Source: Paenibacillus sp. CF384 (GTDB lineage: Bacteria; Bacillota; Bacilli; Paenibacillales; Paenibacillaceae). Taken from it: 64,000 bases of DNA. A program made the position numbers and the translations under genes. Shown here one piece after another: positions 26,137 to 35,676 of the stretch. Position 1 is the first letter of the stretch, and each line of letters starts with the position of its first letter. Below the pieces are notes generated by a model. The model made no database searches and had not been told where the DNA came from. It worked only from the letters and a program-made list of their open reading frames with translations. Location of the stretch: the NCBI RefSeq assembly GCF_900106745.1, contig NZ_FNNV01000015.1:124001-188000 (forward strand), written 5' to 3'.

Positions 26137-26993
26137 CGCGGCACCACCTCGATCTGTGCAAGCGCCTGATCCCATTCTTCCATCGTTTCGGGATAAGGAG
26201 GCTGCAGCTTTCCGAGCCTTCCCAGCTCAAGCGCTAAAGCAGATAAGTAGGGCAAACGAAGTCCGCAGGTTTGGCATGGTGTCGGACCATAATTGACTTG
26301 GCCCGCTGCCCCATACAAGAACTCCCCGCCTTTGCCGTCAAATACAATGCTGCCATCCATCATGGCCACGGTTCGCGCAGCGGATTCAATTTCCTGCAAA
26401 CGCTGAGTAACCCAGACGATAGCAGTGCCGCGCCGATGAAGCTTCTTCGCTAATTCATGGACCAGTACCATGGATTGCTCATCCAGCATAGATGTAGCTT
26501 CATCGAATATGAGCAGCGGCGTCTCGCCGGCCGAAGCGGCGGCAACGGCAGTCAGCTGTCTCTGACCGCCGGACAGATGACTCCAGGGGGCATCCCCAAT
26601 TGCTGAAAGTCCGGTAAAGGTTAGAATCTCTTCCGTCTGCTGCCTAATTTCATGGGGAGGCATGCCCCGCCATTCCAGCGCAAATCGAATTTCCTCACGC
26701 GGAGTTTCGGCGAATAGCTGTGCATCCGGCTGCTGCATCACATAAGGCGAAGGCTTATTACCGGCAAAACCACGACTCCATGACCCTTGCACGCCTTCAA
26801 TTGTTAACCCTGCCAGCAACCGGGCCAGCGAAGATTTCCCGCTCCCATTCACTCCGGCTACATTCAACCATTCTCCGGGAGCGAGTACCAAATTAATTTG
26901 GTGTAAACGCGGACTGCTATCCCCGTTATCGAGCAGCCGATCTATAGAAACATCCTTCAAGATCAAACATTCATCGTTAATAGAATGACTCAT
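26133..26993 (-). CDS. ECF transporter ATP-binding protein (EcfA-type)
   Basis: The start at 26993 (MSHSINDECL) has AGAGGG 6 nt upstream and gives 286 residues. It is an ABC ATPase with Walker A VNGSGKSS, Q-loop MQQPDAQLFA, signature LSGGQRQL and Walker B LLIFDEATSMLD. The switch residue after Walker B lies in WVTQRL, where the usual His is replaced by Gln. A heterodimer with the ATPase half of the next gene is expected. The last 60 residues hold a CQTCGL segment of unknown use. It is divergent from bioY across a BirA operator, which suggests repression when biotin is ample. Confidence 0.88.
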   Translation of the reverse strand: MSHSINDECLILKDVSIDRLLDNGDSSPRLHQINLVLAPGEWLNVAGVNGSGKSSLARLLAGLTIEGVQGSWSRGFAGNKPSPYVMQQPDAQLFAETPREEIRFALEWRGMPPHEIRQQTEEILTFTGLSAIGDAPWSHLSGGQRQLTAVAAASAGETPLLIFDEATSMLDEQSMVLVHELAKKLHRRGTAIVWVTQRLQEIESAARTVAMMDGSIVFDGKGGEFLYGAAGQVNYGPTPCQTCGLRLPYLSALALELGRLGKLQPPYPETMEEWDQALAQIEVVPR

Positions 26994-27038
26994 GAAAATC
27001 CCTCTTCCCAAACGGATTAACCCATGTTATGATTTCAA

Positions 27039-27072
27039 TTGTTAACCATTACACGATAACAAGGTTAACATT
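27039..27072. promoter_or_regulatory. BirA (biotin repressor) operator
   Basis: TTGTTAACC (27039-27047) and GGTTAACAT are separated by 15 bp, matching the Bacillota BirA pattern TTGTWAACC-N14-16-GGTTWACAA. It lies between bioY and the divergent ECF operon, 20 nt before the bioY start. Holo-BirA should shut off both when biotin is plentiful. Confidence 0.82.
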
Positions 27073-27089
27073 AGAGAGGAGCATTTTCA

Positions 27090-27737
27090 ATGGAAACGAC
27101 TTCAAGTTCCAATTCAAACGCAAACAACTCATCTTCTGCAGTTCTCGCTCCTATTTCGGACAGCGGTCAATCCGGAGCGACCTATTGGATTCGCGGTATC
27201 GTATTTACAGCCTTATTCGCCGCGCTCTTCATCGCTTTTGGTTACGTTAGCATTCCGCTCGGTTTTACAACGGTGCCGATCACGCTGCAAACCTTCGCCA
27301 TCATGTTAGCCGGCGGCCTGCTAGGAGCAAGGTTCGGCTTTTGGAGTATCGCCATCGTCATCATTCTTACCGCATGCGGTCTGCCGCTTCTTCACGGGAA
27401 CGGCGGCATAGGCGTAATATTCGGCGCAACCGGCGGATACATATGGATGTTTCCTATATCGGCCTTATTAATTGGTCTGGCAAGCGACCGTATCTTCGCA
27501 CGAACGAAGAAACTTAATCGCAGCCAATATGTGATGCTGTTCATCAGCCTAGTGCTGTTTAGCGTAGTCCTTGCTTATGTCGGCGGCGTGCCATGGCTTG
27601 CTTATAAGGCCAATTACTCGTTCGCCAAAGCGATGGTTAACGGCTGCTATCCGTTCTTGTTCGGCGACATGGTCAAAGCCATTGCCGCAACTTTCTTGAT
27701 TGCTGTCCTACGACCGCTTCTTCCGAAACTCCGCTAA
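27090..27737 (+). CDS. bioY: Biotin ECF transporter substrate-binding protein BioY
   Basis: The 215-residue product has a polar N-terminus of about 30 residues followed by six hydrophobic segments. BioY hallmarks are PLGFTTVPITLQTFAIMLAG, GARFGFWS and FGATGGYIWMFPIS. It is the S-component that binds biotin and works with EcfA/EcfT encoded on the opposite strand. AGAGAGGAGC gives a strong ribosome site. The BirA box in the shared promoter fixes the vitamin as biotin. Biotin is the cofactor of the carboxylase encoded 3 kb downstream. Confidence 0.95.
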   Translation: METTSSSNSNANNSSSAVLAPISDSGQSGATYWIRGIVFTALFAALFIAFGYVSIPLGFTTVPITLQTFAIMLAGGLLGARFGFWSIAIVIILTACGLPLLHGNGGIGVIFGATGGYIWMFPISALLIGLASDRIFARTKKLNRSQYVMLFISLVLFSVVLAYVGGVPWLAYKANYSFAKAMVNGCYPFLFGDMVKAIAATFLIAVLRPLLPKLR

Positions 27738-27760
27738 TCCTGCAATCATAAGCTCTTCCA

Positions 27761-28351
27761 TCAGCCGGCCTGCCGCTTCACCTTCTGCTCAATCAGAACG
27801 CGAAGCTCGCGCAGCGTCGGCTTTCTTATGCTCACAACCACATTTCCCTTGTCGATCACAATGCCTTTGATGTGCAGAAGCTCCGGCAGCTCTGACCCTA
27901 GCGGAATGACGATATCGTCAAAATACCCCTTAGACAACGTTATCCCCCGCAGCTTCGCTTCATCTACCTTCGCAACCAGATTCGGATTGTTCCACTCCAG
28001 CTTATAGTAGATCACGATCCCAACCGGCAAACGATCCTTCAGCTTGAGGTTTAGATGCGCAACCAAACGCTCCCCTTCCAAATTAAATCTAGCCCCGGTT
28101 ATAAGGACGCCCGGCTGGTACTCCGGTTTCAGCCGGATCGCCGCTTTACCGATATTGTCAATGTCCGCCTCCGAAAGCACAAACGATGTTCTTAGATTCT
28201 TAATCATCGTCAACGCCCGTTCCATGAGCGGCACTTCATTGAATTTCAAATCCAATTTCTCCGTTGGTTTCACATACATAACCGCACCCACTCCGGCTGC
28301 AATAACGAGTACAAGCAGTACGATTAGCGTAATTCCTATTTTCTTAAACAC
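27761..28351 (-). CDS. Membrane-anchored extracytoplasmic protein, unknown
   Basis: The 196-residue product starts at a GTG (28351) with GGAG 9 nt upstream. It has one N-terminal membrane helix (IGITLIVLLVLVIAAGVGAV) and an external domain rich in beta strands. Stretches such as LVAHLNLKLKDRLPVGIVIY and IKGIVIDKGNVVVSIRK suggest a lipid-binding or YpmS-like beta structure. I cannot name a family with confidence. It is separated from the allophanate hydrolase gene by a terminator, so it is not part of that operon. Confidence 0.75.
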   Translation of the reverse strand: MFKKIGITLIVLLVLVIAAGVGAVMYVKPTEKLDLKFNEVPLMERALTMIKNLRTSFVLSEADIDNIGKAAIRLKPEYQPGVLITGARFNLEGERLVAHLNLKLKDRLPVGIVIYYKLEWNNPNLVAKVDEAKLRGITLSKGYFDDIVIPLGSELPELLHIKGIVIDKGNVVVSIRKPTLRELRVLIEQKVKRQAG

Positions 28352-28430
28352 ATGTCTTCACTCCGATCTCATTCCTCCTATTATACTCCCCCTTCTGTTT
28401 ACCCTTCTACTGCCGCTTTGAGCAGCATGA

Positions 28431-28473
28431 CAAAAAAATACAAGCCGGTCCCACTAACGGGAAACTCGGCTTG
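28431..28473 (-). terminator. Terminator of guanidine/urea operon
   Basis: CAAGCCG (28441-28447) pairs with CGGCTTG (28467-28473), with an inner TCCC/GGGA stem. On the minus strand a seven-T run follows. It lies 38 nt after the allophanate hydrolase stop. Confidence 0.88.
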
Positions 28474-28510
28474 CATAATGAGCGGTTTATACGGCTATCA
28501 GGGCAGGCAG

Positions 28511-30316
28511 CTATTGCAGTACGGCGTTGCGCCATGAGCCATATGCAGTAATATCTTCTGCGCCATGCTCGGCGTAGGCTTCGCAAATAAACCCGGGCAC
28601 TTCGGTTCCATCACTCAGCTCAACCTTGCCTATGCCAAGCGGTGCTGGAATAGACGCTGTGAAGCCTCCGAAGGAAGCGACCGGCATCTCCCAGATTTCG
28701 AGCGTAACGGATGAACCGCCTTGCTTCTGCTTAATCATCCCCGGCTTCGCAGGAGTAGTCGGCAGCTTCACAAGCCGATATTTCGACGCACTCTCGGCCT
28801 CCCGTACAAATGTGGCGCCGCAAGCAATCATCTGCTTCTCTAGCGGGAATCCTCGCATATGCAGACCGCAGACCGCGACCAGCGTCGTTGCCGGAGTTAC
28901 AACCGTTGTTTGCGGAGCAGACGGTTTCGCATCACCTGCTGGCTGCTCACCGCCAAACGCGGAGACGAACCGTTTCGCTGCTCGGCATAGCAGCGATTCA
29001 TTCTCCGCAGTGGCGAACAAGGTCACGCCAAACGGCAAATCCGTATCCGCTTCTCCAGCCTGAACCGCAACGGCGCACAGATCAAGTAAATTGCAATGAT
29101 TCGTATAACGTCCCATATCGCTGTTCGTGCTGATCGGATTCGCTCGCACCTCATCGCGCGTCCATGTCCCGCCGCAAGTCGGCAAGAACAGAACCGCGTC
29201 CTTGAGCAGCTGCTTCGCTTCCAGCTTGAAGGCTTGCAGCTTATGCGCAGCTTGGAAGACCGCTGCCGCGGTATAATCCGGCGATGCGCCGGTTCGAAGC
29301 ACCTGCTCCGTTACAGGAAATGCCGTTCCGGGATGGCTTTCGATGAATGGACCCAGATCCGCCCATCGTTCCGCTACCCAAGGTCCGCCGTATAGAATTG
29401 CCGCAGCTTCCGCGAACAGGTTGAGCTCTACGTAAACAACAGGCAAGCCCATCGCTTCAATGACAGCTACCGACTTCATCCATGCACGCTCATATTGACC
29501 CGCGAACGGTCCGTAGAAGGTCGGCGTCTCAGTTGGTAAACATACCGTAGCAGGAAGCATATCGCCCGCCGAAGGATGCGCAATCGAGCGCGACCACGGG
29601 TCTGTTTCTTCCAAGCCGCGGGCATGCCGGTCGACAGCCAGCGCATCGTCAAGACTATGCGCGAAGACAGTTACGCAGTCCAGGCTCGCACAGGCCGGAA
29701 CAACGCCTTTCGTCGGCCAAGCGCCAAGGCTCGGTTTATAGCCGACCAAACCGTTCAGCGCAGCCGGAACGCGCCCTGAGCCGGCTGTATCCGTGCCAAG
29801 CGCGAAGACGACTTGCCCGCGCGCTACGGACACGGCCGAGCCGGAGCTGGAACCGCCGCTGATCAGCTCGCTTCGCAGCGCATTATGCGTTTCCCCATAG
29901 GGGCTTCGCGTCCCGACAAGACCGGTGGCGAACTGATCCAGATTGGTTTTGCCAATGGGAATGGCTCCTGCATGGATAAGTCGATGTACCACAACTGCGC
30001 TGGCTGTAGGTGTATAGCTGAATTCGGCACAAGCGGCCGTTGTCGGCACACCAGCTAAATCGATATTGTCTTTGACAGCAAAGGGGATCCCCCAGAGAGG
30101 CGAGCTCTCCGGAGTCAGCGTCGTCAACCGGTCCAGATAAGGCTGAATGACCGCAATGGACGGCGGTGTAATCCATATATTCATCTCCGCATCCGCTTCC
30201 GCTCGGCGGATGATCTCCGCAATCACATCAGCAGGCTCCAGAAGCTTGGCGGTATATTGTTCTCTGAGCCATTGCAAGGTCAGTTCATTTGGCCATTCTA
30301 TCGTGGTCGTGGTCAT
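28511..30316 (-). CDS. atzF: Allophanate hydrolase
   Basis: This 601-residue amidase-signature enzyme hydrolyses allophanate to ammonia and CO2. The Ser-Ser-Lys triad is visible as K82 in AVKDNID, S156 in GGSSSGS and S180 in GTDTAGSGR. The C-terminal 130 residues form the small domain typical of AtzF/DUR1-type enzymes, including AVCGLHMRGFPLEKQM. A Pro/Ala/Thr-rich linker near 460 separates them. Its ATG overlaps the stop of the carboxylase gene in ATGA, so the two are coupled. It completes the route from guanidine or urea through allophanate. Confidence 0.94.
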   Translation of the reverse strand: MTTTTIEWPNELTLQWLREQYTAKLLEPADVIAEIIRRAEADAEMNIWITPPSIAVIQPYLDRLTTLTPESSPLWGIPFAVKDNIDLAGVPTTAACAEFSYTPTASAVVVHRLIHAGAIPIGKTNLDQFATGLVGTRSPYGETHNALRSELISGGSSSGSAVSVARGQVVFALGTDTAGSGRVPAALNGLVGYKPSLGAWPTKGVVPACASLDCVTVFAHSLDDALAVDRHARGLEETDPWSRSIAHPSAGDMLPATVCLPTETPTFYGPFAGQYERAWMKSVAVIEAMGLPVVYVELNLFAEAAAILYGGPWVAERWADLGPFIESHPGTAFPVTEQVLRTGASPDYTAAAVFQAAHKLQAFKLEAKQLLKDAVLFLPTCGGTWTRDEVRANPISTNSDMGRYTNHCNLLDLCAVAVQAGEADTDLPFGVTLFATAENESLLCRAAKRFVSAFGGEQPAGDAKPSAPQTTVVTPATTLVAVCGLHMRGFPLEKQMIACGATFVREAESASKYRLVKLPTTPAKPGMIKQKQGGSSVTLEIWEMPVASFGGFTASIPAPLGIGKVELSDGTEVPGFICEAYAEHGAEDITAYGSWRNAVLQ

Positions 30317-33300
30317 ATGCTCAGCGCCTCTCTTTCCCTCTCCTTCACGAGCCCGACAATCAGTTGACCCGTATGCACTTCATCGCCCGGTTTCACGAAG
30401 ATCGAAGAGACAAACCCGTCGCAAGGTGCAGTCTGGGTAAACTCCATCTTCATGCTCTCCTCGATAATCAGCGTTTCGCCTTTCTTCACCTCTTGACCAG
30501 GGGTCACAAGCACCTTCCATACACTTCCCGGCATCGTGCAGCGAACCGCGATCGTACCCTCAGGCAGCTCATCCTCAGGTGCTTCTTTACTTGCATCCTG
30601 CTCGGATATAAATTCAGCGAGTCCAAGTGCTTTCCAGTTCTCACGCTCTGCTTGGAAGGCCTTTTGCTGCATCGTTTGGAAGGCATCCGTGCCCTCCTTG
30701 ATTCCATCCAAGAACGCAAGATAGTCACTTAGCTTGAACGTCGTTTCCGTAATATCCGCCTCGAACCGTCCGCGCGTGAAGTCTTCACGGAGACGCAGAA
30801 GTTCATCCGCTGTTACAGGGTAGAACTGAATTTGGTCAAAGAAGCGAAGCAGCCACGGTTTACCTGCCTGGAAGCTCTCGGTTTGGCGGTTCAAGTTCCA
30901 CATTTGAATCGTACGGCCTACGAACTGATAGCCGCCCGGACCTTCCATGCCGTAGACGCACATGTACGCGCCGCCGATACCGACCGCATTCTCCGGCGTC
31001 CATGTACGAGCCGGATTGTATTTGGTAGTGACGAGTCGATGACGCGGATCGATCGGCGTCGCAACAGGTGCTCCAAGATAAACATCGCCAAGGCCTAGCA
31101 CCAGATAATTAGCCTCATGTACGATCTTGAACACTTCATCTAGATCGCCAAGGCCATTGATGCGACGAATGAATTCTAGGTTACTCGGACACCATGGAGC
31201 ATCCGGACGTACATTTTGTTGGTAACGCTCAATGGCCAGCTGAGTAGCCGGATCATCCCACGAGAGCGGCAATCGAACAATTCGCGAAGGAACCTCGATC
31301 GTTTCAAGCGGCGGCAGGCCGGAGTCCAATTCAAGAATGCGTTCAGCCGCTTCTCTCACATTCGTCCGCTTCGGATCAATATGAACTTGAAGCGAGCGAA
31401 TGCCCGGCGTCAGATCCTGTACCGGAATCACGCCTGTTTCCCGAATAGCCTGCATTAGCGCGTGGACTTGGAAACGAAGCAGCAAGTCCAGCTCCATCTC
31501 ACCGTACTCCACCAGAATGTTCTCATCCCCGCTGCAGCGGATCGTAATCGGGAATCTGCGATTGACCGATTCCTGCTTCAATAGCGGGTATTCAGGCCTC
31601 TCAGTCAACTCGTAATCGGCTGGAGGCAAGCCAAGCGGTACGAGCTGCTCCCAGTCCCCTTGCCCGATCGCTTCCAGATTGCTTTCTTGTTCCTTGCGCA
31701 GCCGGTCCGCCTCATCCAGCGACAGCAATTGGAAACGAACGCGGTCACCCGGATGCAGCTGGCCCAGCTTCCAGAATTCCGCGGACGCTGTCGTCACCGG
31801 GCAGACGAATCCGCCCAAGCTGGGACCGTCCGGCCCAAGCAGAATCGGCATATCTCCGGTCAAATCCAGCGTCCCAACCGCATAAGCGTTGTCGTGGATA
31901 TTGGATGGATGCAGACCGGCTTGACCGCCATCTTCTCTTGCCCAATGAGGTGCAGGGCCGATGAGCCTTACACCTGTCCGCGAGCTGTTAAAATGCACCT
32001 CGAAGCTTGTTTCCGCAAGCTCCTTCAGGTAAGTAGGCAGCAAATATTCAGCTGTACAGTGCGGTCCCGGAATAACGCCGATCGTCCACGTCCGCGTCAT
32101 CGTCGGTAAGTCCCACTCTTGCAGCTGCACGACTGCTCCAGACGGCGGAACCTGCTGCCCTACGCTCCGATTGACGCCAAGCACATCCCCTGCGCGAAGT
32201 GCCCGTCCGCCATGTCCGCCGAAATTACCAAGCGTAAATGTAGCGGAACTGCCAAGGATACGCGGCATATCAAACCCGCCGGCAACCAGCAAATAACCTC
32301 TCATGCCTGTTTTGGCTTCGCCGTAGCTGAGCACCTGACCTTTTCGAGCATGGATCGGCTGGTACAATGGGACAGCTGCCTCATCCAGCACCGCTTCCAT
32401 ATCGGCACCGGTCAAACAAATCCACATATCATCACGGAACTTATAAGCACCGCCGCGCAGTGTCAGCTCAAGTCCTGCGGCGTCATCCTCATTGCCAAGC
32501 AGCTTGTTCCCCATGCGGAACGACAGCGGATCCATCGGACCGCAAGGCGGAACGCCGACATCCCAATATCCCGTTCGCCCCGGCCAATCCTGCACGGTCG
32601 TTTGAACGCCTCCATCGATGACTTCTATAGCCAGCTCAGCAGGCTCAAACGTATTCAACAGCTGTGTGTACACGTTGCCGCTCAAGCAATCTTCATGACT
32701 AAGCAGCGCTTTGACATACTGTAAATTCGTCGTGACCCCATAGAGACGCGTCTCATCGATGGCTTGAATCAGCTTCGCAATGGCATCCATCCGATTGTCG
32801 CCGTGAACGATGATCTTCGCCAGCATCGGATCGTATAGCGTGGTTACCGTTATGCCATCACGTACCCAGGACTCAATGCGTGCATGTTCTGTAAATTTCA
32901 CTTGATCCAGCTTACCGGCGCTCGGACGGAATTGCTGCAGACAATCCTCTGCGTAGATACGCGCCTGAATGCTGTGGCCGACAGCCGGTTTAATCAACGA
33001 TTCCAAGTCAGTCAGCTCATTCGCGGCTTCCCGAACCATCCATTCCACCAGATCAAGGCCAAGCACTTCTTCGGTTACGCCATGCTCCACTTGCAGCCGG
33101 GTATTCACTTCCAGGAAATAAAAAGCGCATGATTCCGGATCGTACAAATATTCAATCGTTCCCGCACTGCGGTAGCCAACCTCTGCAGCAAGCCGCTTCG
33201 AGGAGGCGAACATTTCTTGACGTACATGCTCTGGCAAATTCGGCGCCGGACTTTCTTCGATGACCTTCTGATTCCGACGCTGAATCGAGCAGTCGCGTTC

Positions 33301-33978
33301 GCCCAAGGTCACGACTTCACCAAAGCCGTTGCCGAAGATTTGAACTTCAACGTGGCGGGCTCTTGCAATATATTTCTCTAGAAAGATGCCGCCGTTCTTA
33401 AAATTCGTCTCCGCCAAATAACGGACGCCATCGAAAGCCGCAGCAAGCGCACTCTCGTCTGCGCACACCCGCATGCCGATTCCGCCGCCGCCTGCCGTGC
33501 TCTTCAGAATAACGGGATACCCGATCTCTTCCGCCTGCGCCAGCGCTTCGTCCAGCTCCGAGATCAACGCCGTTCCGGGCAGCATCGGTACACCTGCACG
33601 CTCCGCAATTTCACGAGCCGAATGCTTCAGACCGAACATCTCCATCTGCTCCGGAGTAGGTCCGATGAATACGATGCCTCGTTCGCGGCAGGCACGTGCG
33701 AATGCTGCATTTTCGCTCAAGAAACCATAGCCCGGATGGATCGCCTGCGCGCCTGTATCGATTGCGGTTTGGAGAATTCGATCCACATCCAGGTAGCTTT
33801 CTTTGGCAGGACCCGTTCCGATCAATACCGCTTCATCTGCGCCATCGACATGAAGGCTGTCTTGATCAGCTTGCGTATAGACGGCAACGGATTGAACGCC
33901 TAGCTTGCGAAGCGTACGTTCGATTCGAACGGCGATTGCACCGCGATTCGCGATGAGAACTTTAGTGAACATGGACAT
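30313..33978 (-). CDS. Biotin-dependent urea/guanidine carboxylase
   Basis: This 1221-residue enzyme has an N-terminal biotin carboxylase domain (about 1-450, with STAGGGGIGM and EVNTRLQVEH). KipA-like and KipI-like carboxyltransferase domains follow at about 455-780 and 840-1060. A C-terminal biotin carrier domain has the biotinyl lysine in ESMKM (K1177). Such enzymes carboxylate urea to allophanate or guanidine to carboxyguanidine. The operon carries two DUF1989 genes and a ykkC riboswitch, a combination known for guanidine carboxylases, so guanidine is the likely substrate. Urea activity is not excluded. GGGAGGG lies 7 nt upstream of the start. Confidence 0.92.
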   Translation of the reverse strand: MSMFTKVLIANRGAIAVRIERTLRKLGVQSVAVYTQADQDSLHVDGADEAVLIGTGPAKESYLDVDRILQTAIDTGAQAIHPGYGFLSENAAFARACRERGIVFIGPTPEQMEMFGLKHSAREIAERAGVPMLPGTALISELDEALAQAEEIGYPVILKSTAGGGGIGMRVCADESALAAAFDGVRYLAETNFKNGGIFLEKYIARARHVEVQIFGNGFGEVVTLGERDCSIQRRNQKVIEESPAPNLPEHVRQEMFASSKRLAAEVGYRSAGTIEYLYDPESCAFYFLEVNTRLQVEHGVTEEVLGLDLVEWMVREAANELTDLESLIKPAVGHSIQARIYAEDCLQQFRPSAGKLDQVKFTEHARIESWVRDGITVTTLYDPMLAKIIVHGDNRMDAIAKLIQAIDETRLYGVTTNLQYVKALLSHEDCLSGNVYTQLLNTFEPAELAIEVIDGGVQTTVQDWPGRTGYWDVGVPPCGPMDPLSFRMGNKLLGNEDDAAGLELTLRGGAYKFRDDMWICLTGADMEAVLDEAAVPLYQPIHARKGQVLSYGEAKTGMRGYLLVAGGFDMPRILGSSATFTLGNFGGHGGRALRAGDVLGVNRSVGQQVPPSGAVVQLQEWDLPTMTRTWTIGVIPGPHCTAEYLLPTYLKELAETSFEVHFNSSRTGVRLIGPAPHWAREDGGQAGLHPSNIHDNAYAVGTLDLTGDMPILLGPDGPSLGGFVCPVTTASAEFWKLGQLHPGDRVRFQLLSLDEADRLRKEQESNLEAIGQGDWEQLVPLGLPPADYELTERPEYPLLKQESVNRRFPITIRCSGDENILVEYGEMELDLLLRFQVHALMQAIRETGVIPVQDLTPGIRSLQVHIDPKRTNVREAAERILELDSGLPPLETIEVPSRIVRLPLSWDDPATQLAIERYQQNVRPDAPWCPSNLEFIRRINGLGDLDEVFKIVHEANYLVLGLGDVYLGAPVATPIDPRHRLVTTKYNPARTWTPENAVGIGGAYMCVYGMEGPGGYQFVGRTIQMWNLNRQTESFQAGKPWLLRFFDQIQFYPVTADELLRLREDFTRGRFEADITETTFKLSDYLAFLDGIKEGTDAFQTMQQKAFQAERENWKALGLAEFISEQDASKEAPEDELPEGTIAVRCTMPGSVWKVLVTPGQEVKKGETLIIEESMKMEFTQTAPCDGFVSSIFVKPGDEVHTGQLIVGLVKEREREALSI

Positions 33979-34011
33979 GGTGTTTCCCTCCCTGAATGAC
34001 TCTATTTCTCT

Positions 34012-34668
34012 CTATGGATTCCAGATCAACACTCGAATCGGAGTTGGGTTATACGCATTACATGGATTGTTCAATTGCGGGCAATTGCTGATTAACACCA
34101 TCGTGCGGCAGATCGATTCGAGCTCTACATAACAACCTGGCGCAGATACCCCATCCGCAAATCGCAGCCCGCCATCCTCAGACACGGGTACATTCATGAA
34201 GAAGTTCACATTAGGGGCCAAATCTCGTTTCGTATAGCCGCCTTCATGTTGGGCCAGCTGCAGCATGAAGGTATCGCGGCAATTGTGCATCTGAAGCTTC
34301 TCATGCGCATAACGCACGGTATTACTCTGAGCGGAACAGGAGCCGCCGACCGTATCATGTCTGCCGCAAGTATCGGCGACGATCTTGAGCAGTTCCTTGC
34401 CGGATTCGGCACGAAGCACCGAGCCTGTAGTTAAGTAAATGTTTCCTTGCCCCGTAATTGTCGCAACCGCACTATAATGATCTTCCGGATTATCCGCGTC
34501 GTAGAACAACGTATCCGCCGCTTGGTTTCCTTCCAAATCAACGATCCGCAGCACTTGACCCGGCTGAAGCTCTTTCATCCAGCCATCCCCTGCCATTACA
34601 ATTTCATCTATAATCGCCGATTCCGGTTGCAGCGTGCTTTCGTATCGGTTAAACGCAGTAGTAGTCAT
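34012..34668 (-). CDS. DUF1989 protein, carboxyguanidine deiminase subunit (UAAP2 type)
   Basis: The 218-residue product is of the urea-carboxylase-associated family, DUF1989. Shared blocks with the next gene include LRIVDLEGNQAADTLFY, ADTCGRHDTVGGSCSA and NVNFFMNVPV. In characterised guanidine operons the two DUF1989 proteins form CgdAB, which deiminates carboxyguanidine to allophanate. The conserved Cys/His cluster CGRHDTVGG fits a metal-binding or catalytic site. GAGGGGG precedes the ATG by 7 nt. It lies 33 bp before the carboxylase gene. Which subunit this is was not assigned. Confidence 0.88.
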   Translation of the reverse strand: MTTTAFNRYESTLQPESAIIDEIVMAGDGWMKELQPGQVLRIVDLEGNQAADTLFYDADNPEDHYSAVATITGQGNIYLTTGSVLRAESGKELLKIVADTCGRHDTVGGSCSAQSNTVRYAHEKLQMHNCRDTFMLQLAQHEGGYTKRDLAPNVNFFMNVPVSEDGGLRFADGVSAPGCYVELESICRTMVLISNCPQLNNPCNAYNPTPIRVLIWNP

Positions 34669-34728
34669 CTTAGTTCCCCCTCAAATGTAGTCATTGCGTT
34701 GCGTGTATCCTTCAAGCCCCTCGTATAA

Positions 34729-35454
34729 TTAACGACCAGCGAGCAAGTAGTACTCCGCCGTATTCTCGAATGCTCGCCGATTCTCGGATCTAAAGTTGCA
34801 GCAATAGTCGGTTTCCAGATTGACAGCCGGAGCCGCGAATACCTCAAGCTGTACAGCAGCTGTCGGATAATGGGTACTGGGATTCATCGGGTTCGGCGTA
34901 TTCGAGACGACAAGGAGAATATCCATTTCTGTGCGAAGCGTTACGGCTGCGCCTTCTTTGCAATGTGCAGCATCGTAAGTCAATTGGCCTACGCTGTCGC
35001 AGCTCACTTTCGAGAACAAATTAACGACCGGTCCCATATCGCGTACACCTAACCCGTTACGAACGAGCTCGACCGCAAAATTCTCATAGCCGCTGCGCAG
35101 CCACTCATTCCGAAGCAGCTGGTATTGCGTCAATCCGAACTTGCTGTCCGTGGATGTGCGAGTCGTAAAGCCGGTAATCGTATCATGCCAGCCAAGCTCA
35201 TCATCGACGAAGCTTGCCATCGCGCGGCCATTATCGCTCATCAGAATATTTCCATGAGTCAGGTGGGCCGTATATTGGGCTTTCAGCGTATCCGGCATAT
35301 TGTAGCGCTCAGTCAAATCATCAGCGTGGAACATCATTACCGATAAATTAGCGTTATCCTGCAAGGCCGTAAAACGAAGCAGCCTCCCTTTGCTAATTCT
35401 CCCTGACCATTTATCGCCTGCCCCAAAGGTTGTGGTCCATAATCCTGTCGTCAT
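34729..35454 (-). CDS. DUF1989 protein, carboxyguanidine deiminase subunit (UAAP1 type)
   Basis: The 241-residue product is the longer of the two DUF1989 paralogues. Motifs include RLLRFTALQDNANLSVMMF, the metal-site region DELGWHDTITGF and GPVVNLFSKVSCDS. It is the first gene of the operon, 34 nt after the riboswitch terminator, with GAGGGG 8 nt before the ATG. With the adjacent paralogue it should form the CgdAB heteromer acting between the carboxylase and the allophanate hydrolase. The riboswitch suggests that it is made only when guanidine is present. Confidence 0.88.
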   Translation of the reverse strand: MTTGLWTTTFGAGDKWSGRISKGRLLRFTALQDNANLSVMMFHADDLTERYNMPDTLKAQYTAHLTHGNILMSDNGRAMASFVDDELGWHDTITGFTTRTSTDSKFGLTQYQLLRNEWLRSGYENFAVELVRNGLGVRDMGPVVNLFSKVSCDSVGQLTYDAAHCKEGAAVTLRTEMDILLVVSNTPNPMNPSTHYPTAAVQLEVFAAPAVNLETDYCCNFRSENRRAFENTAEYYLLAGR

Positions 35455-35487
35455 TGAATAGTCCCCCTCGAAAAATGATTGAAATAT

Positions 35488-35620
35488 AAAAAGCCTGAGA
35501 GATTGGTTTCTCCCAGGCTTTTATCCTTCCGTGTTATGCAGCGCTGCTGCACACCATCTCTCGGACCAGACCTGCATGAACGAATCAATCATGCAACGGA
35601 ACCCTAGATGGTTAGTTGTT
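35488..35620 (-). ncRNA. Guanidine-I (ykkC) riboswitch with terminator platform
   Basis: Read on the minus strand the region has the ykkC core in order: CTAGGGTTCCG (35608-35598), TCTGGTCCGAGAGATGGT, then ACGGAAGGATAAAAGCC and GGGAGA. P1 is ACCATCT/AGATGGT. The 3-prime part of the aptamer (AAAAGCCTGGGAGA, 35522-35509) can instead pair with TCTCTCAGGCTTTTT (35502-35488) to form a terminator. Ligand binding should therefore turn the operon on. The genes behind it fit guanidine as the ligand. Confidence 0.93.
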
Positions 35621-35676
35621 CTCAATAGCTAACATGAGAACCGATATTCAATTGTTAAAACCTGCTATTGATTCGT

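Noticed and set aside
30313..33978. Annotation simply as urea amidolyase
   Set aside because: The carboxylase and hydrolase are separate genes, and the ykkC riboswitch with two DUF1989 genes favours guanidine. Urea activity remains possible and is noted in the feature.
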